Shown: positions 21,778 to 37,000, counted from the stretch's first letter. The stretch is DNA of 64,000 nt from Blattamonas nauphoetae (GCA_033064195.1 JARBJD010000232.1:56045-120044), one strand, 5' to 3'. The notes: generated by a model from the sequence alone, not told the origin. Numbers and translations are program-made.

Positions 21778-23136
21778 CCTTCTGAGAGAGATAAAGAGAG
21801 ATGGATGAGGAAAGGAGGAAAAAGGATGACGAAAACAAAAGTCAACAACAAATCGAAAGTGGGGAGAGCAAACAGTTCCTCGTAAGTAAATTTGGAAGAT
21901 AGATCGTTGTATGCTAACAATGAAGTCATTGGTTTTTATTCGGAATTGAATCAACGTGTGCGGGTGAGTGAGTTAAAATAATCAATGGGTATCTAATTTG
22001 CCGAAAAGGAGATCAATGTCCGGTCTTTTCCGGCACTGTCCAATCTGTTGAAGAAATTCCCTTTACTTCTCTCCGAAATTCCGGACTTTCGGAGACAATC
22101 CCGGACTGAACAACTCTCCGGTGATGAACTTGGCGTGGGTCGATCATCCTTCATTGATCACCTTCATATGTTCACTGTATGACAGTCAATTTGACCTTGC
22201 TGCTTCAACACAGGTTGTTGCATGGGTTACGTTGGTACTGAATCGTGTCGAGTGAATGGCGGCGAGATTCACGGAATGTGTGTTTTCATCTCAAATCACC
22301 TGAAGCCCTTCATGAACACTTGTGGAACAGCACATAATGTGCGAATGAGCTTGTTGCAGAGTGCTAGGTCAGCAAGCATGGCGAAGTTCTTGAAAAAAAT
22401 CGCGTTTACAATCATCGACAACAGTCATTCCGGCTTCCGGTATTTGGTTCTCATTTTTTTCAAAGAAAGGGTTGATCTCAATTTGTCCGCGAATTTTAGA
22501 AAAATAAACAATTAGAGCAGTGAGTGACATTGATATGATCACACGAGATGGTTGTTTGTTCCTCAATTTCAATTTCTTCCTGCTGAAGACGGTGTGGAGA
22601 CTGGTCAACCGGACTCAAGTTGAAATTATGGATTGAACTCAATCTGAACTCATTAACGATTGCTTTATTTTCATTTTAGCATCACTTGTTCAATAATTAC
22701 TGGCCTTTCCTGCTGTTTGATTGAAGAATGATAAATAGAAATGGAATTGAAAGCTCGTTCTCATTGATCACCCCTTTCTTGTTTTTTTTAAGAACCAAAT
22801 ACCGGAAGCCGGAATGACTGAAGAGAATGTCATTATATAACGAATACCTGCACCAAGGACCCCCTCCCATGACACCAAAGAACTCGGATATTGCGAACAC
22901 AATGTGCAGTCGAATCAGAAATCAATGTTGAAAGATAGTTTGAGGTTCTGAGTGATGCCATCCAAAGTCGAAGAAATGGAGATGGTCACGCAGCGATGGC
23001 TGGTGAAACGGATAACATTTTTTGAAATTGTGAAAGGACAAAATATTAGAATGGAGAATCTCATGCGAATTATGGAAATCTAGAAAAATGTGATGAAGAA
23101 TGGGTAGAATGAATCATTAACCTTTAATCGGGAAAG
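21778..23136. other. Intergenic region, holds one MITE
   Basis: No supported gene. 22015-22120 has several CCGGAC/GTCCGG-type motifs in both orientations. The MITE at 22422-22820 lies inside. Confidence 0.6.
22422..22820. mobile_element. MITE related to the ends of the 10-kb candidate element
   Basis: The arms at 22422-22451 and 22791-22820 are inverted copies (30 bp, starting CAGTCATTCCGGCTTCCGG), with looser similarity continuing inward through a poly-T/A stretch. Both flanks read AA, as at the larger element. The interior (about 340 bp) is AT-rich and non-coding, so mobilisation would need a transposase in trans. The shared CCGGCTTCCGGT core links it to the element at 10999-21022. Confidence 0.7.
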
Positions 23137-26100
23137 ATGTGGGTTGTTACTGCGTCAATCCTCACTTTACTGATCACTCCGCACTCTCTTGGTGTCTACG
23201 ACCCCTTTTCCAACAATCTCACGATTCAGGATCGATTCACATCGGAACACCAATCGCATCAAACACAGATCATACGCTTTCTAAATAAACACCAATTGAT
23301 TTCTACTACTCGTATTGAAACAATGTCAGTTGCAATTATTGGACACAACGCCACATTAACGCATGCATCATCAGCTCGATCTTCGCACAAAGAAAACAAT
23401 CATTGTTTCTCTGCATCAGACTTCATGTTTTTGATTTCCAACAGCTCTTTCTCTATTGAAGGAGTTCATGCACTTTGCACATTCGATGGAACAGGAATAT
23501 GTCTCATTCGCTCGAGCTGTGTTCGTGTCTCGACAACCAGCCTTCTGACAAATGAATTCAGCTCTCCATTTGTTGTGAAAGCATCAAGCTTCCTGTTTCC
23601 CGAATCTTCTTCCATTATTTTTTAATTTCTGTTCCTTCAAATCACCATCGCACATCATCTGCCCGCTGGTGGATGTCTCCTCCACAACGTCAATTATCCC
23701 GAACGGAGCAAATAATCACCATTTTGGATCTGATCAACCTCTTTCTACTCTTTCTGTGGTCGGAAGTGACCTCCGAATGGAATCACAGACACTGAATGTT
23801 GTGACTGGTCCTCTTCTCTCATTCGGTCTCACCCAGCCTCGCCCACATAGTCCCCTCGCTTCATCCGCTCTTCAGATGGACACCTTCCTCCAATTCTGCA
23901 CTCTTGTCAACATGAGCAGCCAAAACACACAACCAACACATCATCCATCCCACTTCAGATTTGGGTCGAACGTTGAACAAAAAGTGATTGGATGCGCAAT
24001 ATCGAACTCGACGAACCACCAGAGCGGAACAACAATGATGGATCCGACTTTGGGGGCTCACTGGCCTGCCTCAACACATCGTTCTCGTCGTGCGTCCGCC
24101 ACTCCATCCCCAACGAAGAAAAGAACGAATCGTTCACCGATTACGAGCAGGGCGGTAGATTCGCAATAAACTCCACTTCTTCCCTCACATCTGTCTCGTT
24201 CACGCTCTGCACATTCAGAGACATGACAGCAGGTTCAGGAGCGAGTGGAGCTGCGATCAGCATGGTCGATTCAACATCCAATCTCACCGTCACGCAATGT
24301 TTCTTCCACAAATGCAGTGCCCCTTATCGAGAAAGTTCAGCTGGAGCCATAAACTTGAAATACCCCTCAAGCTCCTCCTCCTCCGTCAATATCTGGAATT
24401 CCTCATTCACCAACTGCACAGCACTGGCCGCGGAAGGAGGATTTGGTGGCTGTCTCTATGCCAGATATGGGAGGTCCGTAACGATGTCCTGCAACTTCTT
24501 CGAATCGTGTTCATCAATGATTGGTGGATCTCTTTCTGTTTCCAACACGATGGCGTCGCTTTCCAACAGTTCGTTTGTTTTCTGCATTTCAAACGGTTAC
24601 GGAGGTGCACTCGCTGTGTTTTCACTCGTTGAAATCGACCTCAATTTTCTTCAGTTCAGAGATTGTCTATCCAAGACTCACAACAGCGCGAAGGACATTT
24701 TCTTTGACTATGGTACTGACACAGCCAACTCATCCACGATCAAGTTTTGTGATTCGACGTCTGGCTCGCCAAATGTGTATTTGTCCCATCTGTCGTCGGG
24801 AAACAGCACACTTGTTCTTCAAGTGGAATCGGACAAGAAAGCTTTCATCTCATCGATGGACATGTCGATGGGGGAGAACATGACATCGATCACCATCCGA
24901 ACAACAGCTGGACTGAATGGAACAATGGGAGTGTTGTTGAAAGGATCGATTGTGCCTCGTCTCATTCATATCGAGTTTGGGACACCAACCAGCACATCGA
25001 AGACAGCAACAGCAGAAGTGTCGATTGGGGCACAGGCTGTCCTCCCGCTCCTCCCCAACGGAGTGTCGTACACACCGCGTAGTGTCTACATTCCTGGATT
25101 TTCGTTGGTTCTCGACAGCGCAACCCAGGTGTCCGGAGCGAGTTTGGAGTTTACAGATGACACATGCTCGTCTTTGGTGTTGAAGGGAAGTGGATCGCTA
25201 TTGCCAGAGAGCTCGATGTCACAGTTTACTGTCACAATCGTGAATTCATCTGAGACATTCAAAGTGAAGTTCATTTCCAGCTCAGAAGGTCAATCAGACT
25301 CTATTTCGTTCACAACCATCTTGGACCTCGACTGGGACGAGAAATACGTGATCTCGTCAATCGAAGAAGATATTCCATCCAATCCGCTGAGAATCTTCTG
25401 CACAAACGCCATCTTCACCGTCCCCACTCCACCCCACCTCACCAGTGCGAGAATGGAATGTGTCCCACCACTCTGCACATCAGTGCGTCTTGTGTTCGAA
25501 GGGCAGATGCTGGCTCCAGGCTTCTCTTTCGTCACCTCAATCTCAAACACGGCTTTCAGCTTCACAACAACATTCTCCTCGTCGACGAGTGGCCGATCTG
25601 AAGAAATTGTGGTGTGGCCAACAAACCCTCTCCCTCTCAGCGGGTTCACAATTGTGTCGATGGAAGAAGCGAATGCCAATCCACCACGGCGGGTGCTCGT
25701 GGACGGAATCGCAACCATCGTTCCCGAAGCAATGATCACTGGAGTGACCTGCACACTGGACCACACAGCAACGACATACACAATCGCTTTCGTCGGAGTC
25801 TTTGTCACATCGTCTCCTCTCGAAGTGGATCTGAAGGACGAACTGGATACCACTGTACACGTCCAAGCAACTCTGAAAGATGGAATTCTGACAGCGACCG
25901 AAGTGGTGTTCCCAATCTCGCAGAACAATTTTGTGCCTGGACGAACATACACAGTCGTTTCATCGAACAATACGTCGACATTTGGGCGAGATCTGTTTCT
26001 GGTTGCAGAATCACTGGAGAAGAGTGTGACAATTGATCATTTCTTGTTCAATCTGCATCCGCCTGGATTTGATCGGTCGAATGCTTTGTTTGGATCAGAC

Positions 26101-27652
26101 CGCGTGGCTTACGTGGAAGAGACCGACCTGTTTCCGTTTCTCTTCCCCAACAATCGATTCAAGAACGTGTTCGTCGACTCTTTGGATGAAACAGGCCAAG
26201 CGTCGAGTGGAGCGGAGTGCGGGGAGAGTCACACCCCTGCCTGACACTTCACGACGCGATGGACCATCTGTTGAATGCAGACAACGAAGAGGAAGTGTCG
26301 CAGTGTGTGCTTGAGCGAAGTCTTGTGTTGATGGGAGATCTGGTGTTTGGAGAGGAGGGCGATGTGGAGTTGTGTGGATACGTGACGGTTGGGCAGCAGG
26401 CTGGCCTTATTCTGTCCATCCTCCCAATCCGCACTCACAAACGAACACAGACCGATCCTGTTGAGTACGCGCGAGTTCGATTCACTCAACGCGGAAGCAT
26501 CGGATGCAAATTGACGTTTGGGCTGAGTGAGGTTGTGCTTCCACAGACAGTGCTGATGAAACATTTGGAGTTCGTACTCCCTCTCTTCTCGACCCATCCT
26601 CAGCCGATCATTGTTGTGCAGTCGGTGTGTCTGTCGCTGATTGATTGTGTTGTGAACTCGATCGACACCACACAACCTGTCAGCTCGCTGTTGTCCTTCA
26701 GCACTTCTCTCACATCGATGACAAAGAGTGTTCGTCTGAGAGTGTCTCATCTTGTTGCTCAGAACCTGATCCTTTCACGCCCACTCATCTCCATCCGATT
26801 ATCTGCAGACCTTCCGCTTCTGATGGATTCTCTGTCCACTGGACATTCGAGCAAACTCTCCCAAACCCTCCCTTTCTCACTCCCGCCCTCTCTCTCCATC
26901 GAGTCCTCCATCTTTGAAAGTGTCTCTCTTCGGATTGATGCGACACATCATGAGCCCATCGAAACTGGAAGTGTGTTGTTCGCCGATCTTTCTCTGCCAC
27001 TGAGCCAGCTGTCGATCCGTGACTGCTCGTTCTCGACATGTTCCACGGTCATCATTTCTGTTCCTGCTGAGTCGGATCTTCTGTCTTCATTTGCGAGCGG
27101 TGTCTGCTGTTTCAGTTTGGCCCGCTCGCATCTCTCTCTGACCGACTCGTCTTTCGTGAATTGTTCGTTCACACTCGATCCAGCTTGTATCGTTCCTCCC
27201 TCCTCTTCTCTCCTCTCCCTCACATCCCACGCTCTCGCTGTTCGATTCCTTCCGTCGCAAAATATCTCTCAATTGTCCTCTCCTCTCTCCACTTCGAGCA
27301 TCGACTCTCCGCTGTTGGCCCGGATTCAGTCAGCCAACCTGGACACCCCTTCCTTCCTGTACGACGACAAACTGAGACAGTCCCCGCTTGCAAGCGGTCT
27401 GGAGCTCGTTGGGGAGGAGATGGACGCAGGGTCGTCACTCGATCCACTTCATCCCTTCCCCTTGTGCTCTTCGTCAGCGACCACAGCACACCATCACTGT
27501 CCACTCGCAGCTGTGTGTTCCGATTTGACACAGCTGATCCGTTGAACGTTGGACTTGCCGTGGTGCGTGTGTGCAGCGGAGCATGGCCTGCTCAGCGAAA
27601 CATGCTGTTTGTGAACTGCACGTCGTCTCGAAGGGAAGTGAGCAGAATCTAG
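23137..27652 (+). CDS. Secreted right-handed beta-helix repeat protein, frame broken at four sites
   Basis: It starts at MWVVTASILTLLI, a clear signal peptide, and reads as a long Cys/Ser/Asn/Thr-rich protein of about 1,490 residues across four frame changes. PbH1-like strands recur around 24180-24660 (CTFRDM, CFFHKC, SSFTNC, FFESCSS). A second region (24900-26040) has immunoglobulin-like repeats, with a linker SSGAECG followed by HPCLTLHDAMDHL at 26200-26270. The frame shifts near 23612-23630 (T run), 24048-24055 (G run), 26218-26235 (G run) and 27450-27462 (C run). Each is one base and the protein sense is sensible on both sides. Such proteins are usually surface adhesins or decoys; no membrane anchor is visible here. 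It is tandem with the next gene. Confidence 0.7.
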
Positions 27653-28024
27653 TTCGTTGGATACCTCGTCATGTTATCGTTTCCTTATGCTTTGTTTTGA
27701 CTCTATGCACAACTGTGACTTCTTGAGCACGTTTTCTTTCCTCCTTTCGTTGTCTGAAGTTCTCTCCCGAATGATCAAAACTGTCGTCGAACCAGCTTCT
27801 GATGACCCGAAGATTGAAGAGTGAGAAAAGGAGGAGTGAAGCGTGTTCACGGAATCATGTTGATGCTTCGTGACATCTGCTTTCTCCCTTCTTCTCACCA
27901 TTCACTCATTATTTTCACTTCCAGAAGAGCCTTTATATTGATGTATTCATGATAATTCGTTCATCGACTATGATCGTGCCCTTTACTCTGCTCTCTTTCC
28001 TCCAATTTCCTCCCTCTCGATACA
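27653..28024. other. Spacer between tandem beta-helix genes
   Basis: It contains one 45-codon plus-strand open frame (27687-27824, starting MLCFDSMHNC, ending DDPKIEE) with no recognised domain. It may be an exon, a uORF or chance. 27960-28020 is pyrimidine-rich just before the next start codon, as often seen upstream of genes here. Confidence 0.3.
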
Positions 28025-31000
28025 ATGATGTTCGGAATCTTGATATTCCTTCTTCCGTTCATCACATCGTCCTCTCCTGAAGTTCCCCATGCTGTATATG
28101 TTGACTTGAGAAAAGAAATCGCAAGTTTTCGAGAAAATCAGAATGGTACATCGAATGAGGATGCTATCCGCCTTGGAAACACAATATATCACACAGAGTC
28201 ACTCGTTTTCACGAGCGCCTGCATGAATCTGGTTGGAACATATGGCACCACACTTGTTCATTCATCAAGTCTCTCTCTGAACGCAAATACGCAAAATGGA
28301 GACTCTTGGAAGACAACAGGTCACAAGATGGGAATGGGAAGCATTCTTCTTTTGCAGAACTCGTCGATGGGCTTGGAGGGCATTTGGATGAAAATGAACG
28401 AAAACACGAAATCATCTCCCTCTCCACACAGACTCTCTTACTCATCTGGACAAACACACCACCTCTCAACTCTTGTTGGGTCGGAGCTCTCCCTGACCAG
28501 TTGTAAGCTGACAGTTTCATCGGAGTCGCCTGGATTCTTGATTGGAAGTGATTCTTGGTTTGGTGAGGAATCATCGATTTCTCTGCGACGATGCCAGATA
28601 TTTGGGATGAACGGGAACATAAGACCATTGACAAAGATTCTGTCATCTGGATTGTCGTCATCAGTGGCGATTTCAGTGTCATCGTTGTCGCTGGATTCTT
28701 TTGGGATTGTTTCTGGGAACAGTCTGTTGTTTGATGTCTGCTCTTCGAAAAGTGGAGATGTTCGGAATTGCGAAGTATTCTCGTCTCTCACCTCATCCTC
28801 GTTCCGCAATCTGACATCGACTCGAAATGGTGGCCTTCAGATGCCCTGTCGACTCAGCCAACAGTCTCACGGGTTGACAATCACCGAAACAGTTGGGGCG
28901 CTTCAAGGAACGATTCTGCAAGACCACAATTTTGGAGGATCTCATCTTTGCACCAACACCACATTCTCTGCTTGCCGTTCCTCGTATCCGACGATCCCAG
29001 ACTTCACGACCGCCCCGGGTTTTTCTCGTTTCCTAGTGGAGCTTCACAAACTCAAATTGTCGTCTTATGACTTTGTTGATCAAACTGTTCATCGACACAC
29101 TTTCTGGTCGCCCATCTCTTCATATCCACCGCCTCCTGAACAATACATATTCCCAACACCATTCACACCCATCACATTCACCGACTGCACATTCACAGAC
29201 CTGAAGGACGAGACACAAGATTCCTCGTTAGGTGGAGGGGCTCTTCATTTCTACACGTCATCTCCCCTCCTCGTGAAGAACTGCACGTTCACAAATTGTG
29301 TGACAACGTATGGAAACGGAGGGGCGATTATTGTTCAAGATGACTACACTCATAATCCACAACAGATCCGAGTCGAATCGACCACGTTCAAACACTGCTC
29401 GTCTCTGTCTGGCGATGGAGGAGGAATCTGTGTCCGTCCAGAAGTGACACTCGACCTCGTCTCGTCAAATTTCGAGAATTGCTCTGCGGTGACTGGAAAA
29501 GGAGGTGCTGTTTGTGCTCAAAATTGTGCTGTGTCTTTCTCGACCTTCAAAGACAACAAAGCGCAGACAAGCGGAGGGTTGGCGTGCTCGAGTGGGCTCA
29601 CTATTAACTTCTGTCATTTCGAAGGAAACGAAGCCACACGTGAACCTGATTTCACCGAGGACCAGTCTGAACACCTCTTTCCCTTGTTCGGCATCTCTTT
29701 CTCTGATGCACATTGGGAAGCGCAGTCTGACCTTTTGTTTGTTCGGAGCGGAGGGACAGACACTGCCCCCTGCACATTCGACCAACCATGCTCTCTCCTC
29801 TCCACTACAGTCAGTCTCGCTCCTGTAGACGGCTCTGTTGAAGTCCAGGTTGGCACAGGCTCGTTTGGATCAGCGACAGTATCCAGCACCCAGAAACTCA
29901 CTCTAAACGGCTTGTTCACTGAGACAGACATTCAAGAGACTCCAAAAACCACATCATTCTCAGTTGAAGTGAAAGACGATTCAAGCTTATCAATCGACAC
30001 ATTCACGCTCTTTCCTCTCCCTGGCAAACCTCTCGTGTTTATCCCGTCTGGTGCATCTGGTGTTCAAATCAACATGACACATCTCCGCCTTTCTGGCTCT
30101 GGAATCACAGCCGTCTCATTCGACTTTCAAGCTGGGACAGTCACTCTCACGAAGTCGTGTTTTAAATCTCTGTCTGACATCCAATGCTCTCTCATTTCTG
30201 TTGCTGGAACGGCTGAACTGTCAATCTCAGGGTGTGTCTTTATAGACATCGAGATCGAGGCAAGTGTGATTAACGTGAACGGTGGCTCTCTCTCCGTCAC
30301 CTCTCCCACATCTTTCAGACGCATCACTCGAACAGAAGGCACAGGATCAGCTGCGATCGATGCCCAGAATCCACAATCTCTTACAATCCACGCTTCTTTC
30401 TTCCACTGCCACTCTATCGCGGGTGAAGCTGGCGCTCTCCACATCGACAGCTCGGAAGTCCAGTTCGATGGAGAGTTGAAAGTTTTCATGATCGGGAACA
30501 AAGGACAGAACGGTCAAACAGCACATGACATCTTTTTCTCTGGTGTCACACAGGAAGAATTGTTAACTAGTTCATTTTCATCGTCCAGTGATCAGCCACA
30601 AATCATGAGCGATACCAACCTTGAAATTCAGCTCCAAAGGATCAAAAATATCACGGTTGTTGACGATATGGTTGCCGACATTACAACTTCTGGTGAGCAC
30701 ACCATCCCTGCTCACAGTTTGGAATCAACCGACTTGTCCGTGTTGATGGATCAGAGCTCATTCAACCTCACACTCTCAACATCAGCACAGTGCGTTCTCA
30801 CATTCTCCCCACTCCATATTCAAAGCGGCACAGTTTCTATCCACACCTGGGAAGATAAGATCAAGCCAATTGTGACTCAGACGAGCAAGATCGATGAACC
30901 TCTCTTCAAAATCACTACCCAAAATGGGGACGATACTGATCTCACAATAAACTCTTTTCGAATCCTTCTCAACACTCAACTCACAGCTCCAATGATCAGA

Positions 31001-34000
31001 GTTGATCCTCAATCATATTTCAAATTGGAGAAATCTATCGTTTCGTCTGATGGTGGCGTGTCTCACCGGCCTTTTGCGAGATCGGAGGGATGCATCGCCA
31101 TCGAAGCCGTTCTTTTCATCAACTTGCAATTTGATGGTTGTTCGTGCATCGAAACAACAGGTGGAAACATGTCATTCAATGGGGGCTATGACTTCAGTAT
31201 CGCTGGAATCTATTCTCTTTCAACGACCGTCGACGGAGCATTTCTCAACGCAGTCAGCGCCAACGTCAAAGTTCAGAACGCAATCATAGTTGATTGCCAT
31301 GCGAGAAATGGAGGAGCAATCTTCACCAAAGACTGTCTCCAAATTGATTTCACTTCGTACTTCATTGATTGCTCAGCAGAAGAGCGAGGAGGCGGGTTTT
31401 GCTCTGAACACTCTGGTTCTATCTCGCAGAAGGCAGATTTCCTGTCCAACTCCGATCTTGCAAACTGCCATGCCAAGCTCGGAGGAGGATTCTTCCTCGA
31501 AATTGCACCGTTGATGGACGTCATGATCGGTTCCAACCAGGACATCGCTTATTTTGGACAAGAACTGTCTCTTTGCTTGTTCGAAGGATGCTCAGCCGAG
31601 AAAGGCGCAGGAGGGTATCTCGATGGAGAAGTTGGACCTTCAGCGGAATCATTCATCTCCTCCCACAACTCTATCAATGATGTCCTCTGTAAAGGCTCTG
31701 AATTCTTTATCACACAATCACTCGCTGAGTCAATCCTTCGAAAAGGCGATCTCCAATCATCCTTCTTCCTGAGTTACTGTTCGCTCAGCAGTCGCTCAGA
31801 AAGCGACGATGGACCTTACAAACACGTCGAAGTGGAAGGATATCCACAACACTCCTTCAACTTTGAACCTCCGAACATTGGTGTTCTGAGTTCTTCAACA
31901 TTAGAGTCAAGTCCATGCATTGGTGAATACTTCTCTATTTTTTGCAGCTCACTCAGCCATATCATCGACAGATTCCACACTCAAACAGACAACGGACGAT
32001 TCCTTCAAGTCCCCATCAAACTGAAGGACACATTGTTCATCTTTGAAACTGCCCGAGTGACAAAACAATCGATCAAGCTGATTCTGACTGACGAAGGATA
32101 TCCTCCTCCAGAAAGAACAGCGATTGCGTTTGGAAACAACCACAAGTCTGACACAACAGTTTTCATTGTTGACACTTCAGGTTCTGTTGAGCTTTCCGAG
32201 CTGAAAGTTGATTGGAAGGTGAACTTGGCACTTTGTCAGCTCATCGACAGAACAGCATCGATGTCGATTTTGGAATGCGAGATCAAGATTGCATCTGCCC
32301 TCTCCTTCCCTCTGATCACTTGTCAAGCTGGCACACTCGTCATCTCTGATTCATCTTACTCGTCCACTACTTCTGACACCTTCAACCATTCTCTCGTTCT
32401 CTCCAGGCTGTCAACATCGTTTGCATCGAACTCCGCCCAGAGTGAGATGAATTTCACAGGGTTTGGATCGGGTCCTCACCTGACTCACCCTCAAAAGACC
32501 TCACCTCTATTCTAATTTCTGTTTTTGGTTTAATTTTCACGAGGATTCTCATTTCATGAAAAATTGATTATAGATTGAACAAAATTTCTAAATATGAGAT
32601 GGATAGTGGAAAAAAATGAGGTGCTGTTTTTCGCTTCGATTATCTCAATAAGCTCTATCAAGGAGAAATTTCCTCTTTTTTTTCATTAAATGGATTCGAG
32701 AAGCTCATTTCACATCTAAAATCAAATTGAAAGTCTCGTTGGATCACTCGATGGAAAAACTGAGAATTGATCCAACCCACCAACTTTTATGTCATCTGGA
32801 TCAAGTGACAATTTCTGTGTTTTTTGCGAAAAAAAGAGAAATTCAACTGTGTCCGGTGAAATTGAAGGAAATTTAAGGTGCGAAATGGTGTCGGAGAGTC
32901 GTGATGTGGGCGATGATCTCACTTTTTTCACATTTGAGTGTCCTAATTTGGACACCAGGAGACCTCACCTCCAAAATGGGGAGGTGAGGTCTTTTAACCT
33001 CACGTTCTCGTGTAAAGTGTCAGACAACTATAAACCCTGGAGATGATTGTTGAGATGAGTGGAGTTGAATTTACGGATCTGAAGATGAAGGATGAAGTTG
33101 GAGTTGTGGAGTTGAACGACGCGGATCACATCAAACTGTCACAAATTGTATTTGATAACGTGAAACTCTCGAGTGGCTCAGATGCAGTTCGGATTGAGGT
33201 GAAAGGACGAGAATTGTGGAAAACAATCGAACGCGTCCCCAATTCTGGCTTCGCCCAACGTGGCACTCCAGAAATCGACATTCTTTATCAATCACTGGAT
33301 CGGAACGAGGAAGGTACACGATTCCACACACCCACTCTTCTTATCTATCTGGCGAACTATCGTGCTCCGTTGATCCACGTGCAGTCAAACGGGAGAGATG
33401 TGTCGAGCTGTGGAGATACCATTCTGTGTTGCTTCAGTTTGGATGAAGCAGATTCGCATCTCGAAGTTGGATTCCCGTCTGTCATCACTGTCATCGATTC
33501 TGCTCAACTCTCATCCCAACTCGACCTTTTCCAAGATCAGACGAAGATCTCAGCGAAAGGAAGTGCGTGTTTGATTGAAGTTGCTGCGACTGGTTCGCTG
33601 ATCAATCACAAAACTGAAAGTGTTGATCACATTCTGGAGCTCGTCCATCTCTCGTTCATTCTGTCTTCTAGTCGGGCGAAGGCACTTCTTCAGTCGACGA
33701 GCGGGATGCTAAATGTGACAGACTGTTCGTTTTCGTGGTCGACTGAGTTGGAGAGTGAGCTTGCGTTGGTTAGTGGAGGAAATATGACACTGGTTAATGT
33801 GAAACTGACTCATGTCGAATCGTCATTTCCTCTCTTTCACTTTGTTGGAGATGGAACAACTCAACCGACAGCCTCAATCGAGAATTGCCATTTCTCTTCG
33901 TCTTCTCCTTCTCTCACGCGATCGACGAATAACGGTCGGAATGATGATGACAATGTCGACTCAGACATCTGTTGGTGGAATTCGTCTTTGATTCTGGTTT

Positions 34001-37000
34001 CGAAGAGCACGCTTGAGGTAACATCGTCGTCGTTCTCAGATATTGAGATTGGAGGAATTGTGGTTGTGAACGGAATACTGAGTGTGTTTGAAACTCGATT
34101 CGAGAACTTGAAGAAAGAAGGGAGTGGAAGTGTGGATCGATTTGGATCGTTGAATCGAAACATTTTGTGTTCAGAAGGAAGTGTGGTTGAATTGAAGTCG
34201 ACACCACATGAGACAGCACTCTCGACATCACTTTGGATCAACGCCGACTCATCTTGTGTTGTTCGTGACAGCACGGACATGGAAATATCGAATCCGTTCT
34301 TCGTCCCTTCACTCGTTCCATCATCGTGTTCAACATCTCTTGACAAGAAATCCTCCAAATATTCAGTGATTGTTGTTGGGAAGGAATTGATTCCTTGTGG
34401 TCTTTCATTGATTGTTCGTGAGAACACGACATCAGAAACGCCTTCATCAGTTCCGTTTGGATTGTATCGACTTGATTTTGTTGACGAAACGAATGTCTCG
34501 ATTTCGATCTCGAAATCAGAATTGTGTAAATCTCAATGAAATGATGCAAATAATATATGAGCGTGGAAAAAAATCAAATTTTACTGAATTCAGATTTAGT
34601 TGTTGAGTACACATAAGAAAGGTGAATTTATAGATTTCAAGCCTGATCGCGCATGAAATGGCCTTTCTAAGATCAGCACATTTTTGCACACTTTTTATTG
34701 CAAAACAAGTTCAAAGACAGGGAAAGGATGGAAAACAACAAAAAAAGAGGTCTCTATGTGAAACAATGGACAAAATACATCCATTAAAGAGAAAAATTGA
34801 AAAAACGTGAGATTTCAGAGTTGATCGTGACAACTTCTATGTTTTTTTGAAATTGAAAAAAGTTCAGAAATGATGTATTTAGGGATGATAAACGAAGAAA
34901 GATAATTTTTTAGGAGAATTACTGCGTCAGTACGATTTTGTGACGCGAGGATTATTTCATTGAGAACTACACAATTGTCGAAATTGGATTCGAAATTGGG
35001 TTGGGTTGGCCTGATTGGATATGGTCGAGATGGAGAATCGAATGCATTCACTTTCAAAGTTGATGCGAAACAAGCTCGAGCAGAACTGATGAAGAAGACA
35101 CTCCCTTGGCTGATTCCTCTGATTGTGGTTGCCATTGCTGCTATCATTGTCATCGTTCTCGTCATTTTGTGTCGTCGACGAAAACTCAACAAAAATGACC
35201 CGAATGCAACAGAAATGAAAGACGACTCTTTTCCTGTGGAGGAAGAAAATGGAAGAGAACGAGAACCTACACGATAGTCTCCAACCTCAACACATTCTGA
35301 CGACGGGTCAGAATGCTGTGGAAGTGGAGAACAACACTGCGAAAGTTGACGCTGTCCCTGAGTCAGTCCCTACATCAATGAATCTTGTTGAAGCACTTCG
35401 ATGTCAGGGGAAGATTGAGATGACAGCTGTGCGAGAGGTGGACACGCTGTACAATACTCTGCATGTTCGAGAACACAAGCGATCGATTGTGAAACGAGTG
35501 ATTGAGAGGCAGATCGCGTCTGGAATGGCGACAATTGGGGAGCAGACGAGCACAGCGGCGATTCTGACGAAACTGTCGTCTCATTGGGTGATGTTTGATG
35601 CTCATGGAAATGCTTGTCTGAAACTTCAAGAGCCAACTCCGTCGATTCAACAACCACACACATCTCAACCCTCTCAAGCAAGCCAATCAAGAACCGGAGA
35701 CAAGTCGAACACGCAAGAGAATCAACGATGGAAGGCGCCTGAAGTTGTGAAGGCGGAAGAAGAGAACGAATCAAAAAAGGACACGAATCCTCTGAAGGCG
35801 GCAGTTTTTAGTCTTGGCCTTGTCTTGTGGGAAATTGAGACTGGAACAGTTCCATTCCGTTGGTGATCACCGGTATGTCATGTTGATCGCCCCAATGACA
35901 TTTCATCTTCATCATTTCGGACTTATTCCAGCAAATATAAATAGTCAATTATCAAAAAACTGTGGAATGTAAGTAAAACAAGAATATAATCAACTCCTTA
36001 CTGTCTGTACTTCGGAGCCCATCGAGTGGGGAACTGCTGCCTATTCATAAAACCAAACAACGGGTTCCGATCATCCTCACTTTTCTCCTTCTGTGATTCT
36101 TCCTCATCAGGGATGCAATGCTCTTCCATCTCTGTGAATACATCTTCATTGAGCGCAACAGTCCGTTTGCCTTTTGTCTCCTTTATTGTGAAGCCGGCAT
36201 CGCGAAAAGCCAACCGGTTCTTTTTTTCGTCTGTACAACTTGCTAGTGTCAGGGCAGCTTCGCTAAATCGGTTTGTTTGCGTTCTAGCATCTTGTATTTC
36301 ATTATCTTTTCGTTCCATTTGCTTCAGGGCGGTGAAGGTCAGTTGGTCACATGGCTGAGTGAGATGGGAAGATGCAGGGGGGAAGGTGAATAGGATGATG
36401 TTGTTAACTGCAAGGTTTTGCTTTATCTTCTCAGTTTTATGAATTTCAAGATTGTCCGCCAGGAGCACCGCGGTATTGTCAAGGAGGTTTTGTTGGACAC
36501 GGACTTTTTGCACGTGTGGGATGAACTGTTCATCGATCCAGTCCATGTATTGATCTGACTGGATCAATCCACTTTGGCTAACTCCGGTGACAGCATCTAT
36601 ATTTCCTTTCTTCACCTCCTGCGCAACCTTTCCGTCGAGTTTGTTCGCTTTGATGACGATCAATGGTTTTACAGCTCTGCCTTCAAACGGTATGCAAGCT
36701 AATATACCGGTCACTTTTTACTTGCACTAGTTTTGAATCGGGGTGGAGCAGATTCCTTTTTACCACAACTCTCTTTGTCCCGACGGATCCAGCCTTTTCA
36801 ACAGACTTTCATCGCAATTGAATATGAGTCGTGGATGGACACCCACAACAGAATCTTGTAATCGTTTCTTGTATTTCCTAATCATCCTCTTTTGTAGTCG
36901 GGATCGTGAGCTTTCTAACGGCTTGGCAATTGTGCGTGTAAGAGTCTTTCTGTGCCGGCCTAAAAACCGATGAACCCATCCCTGGGTGACATTTGTATGA

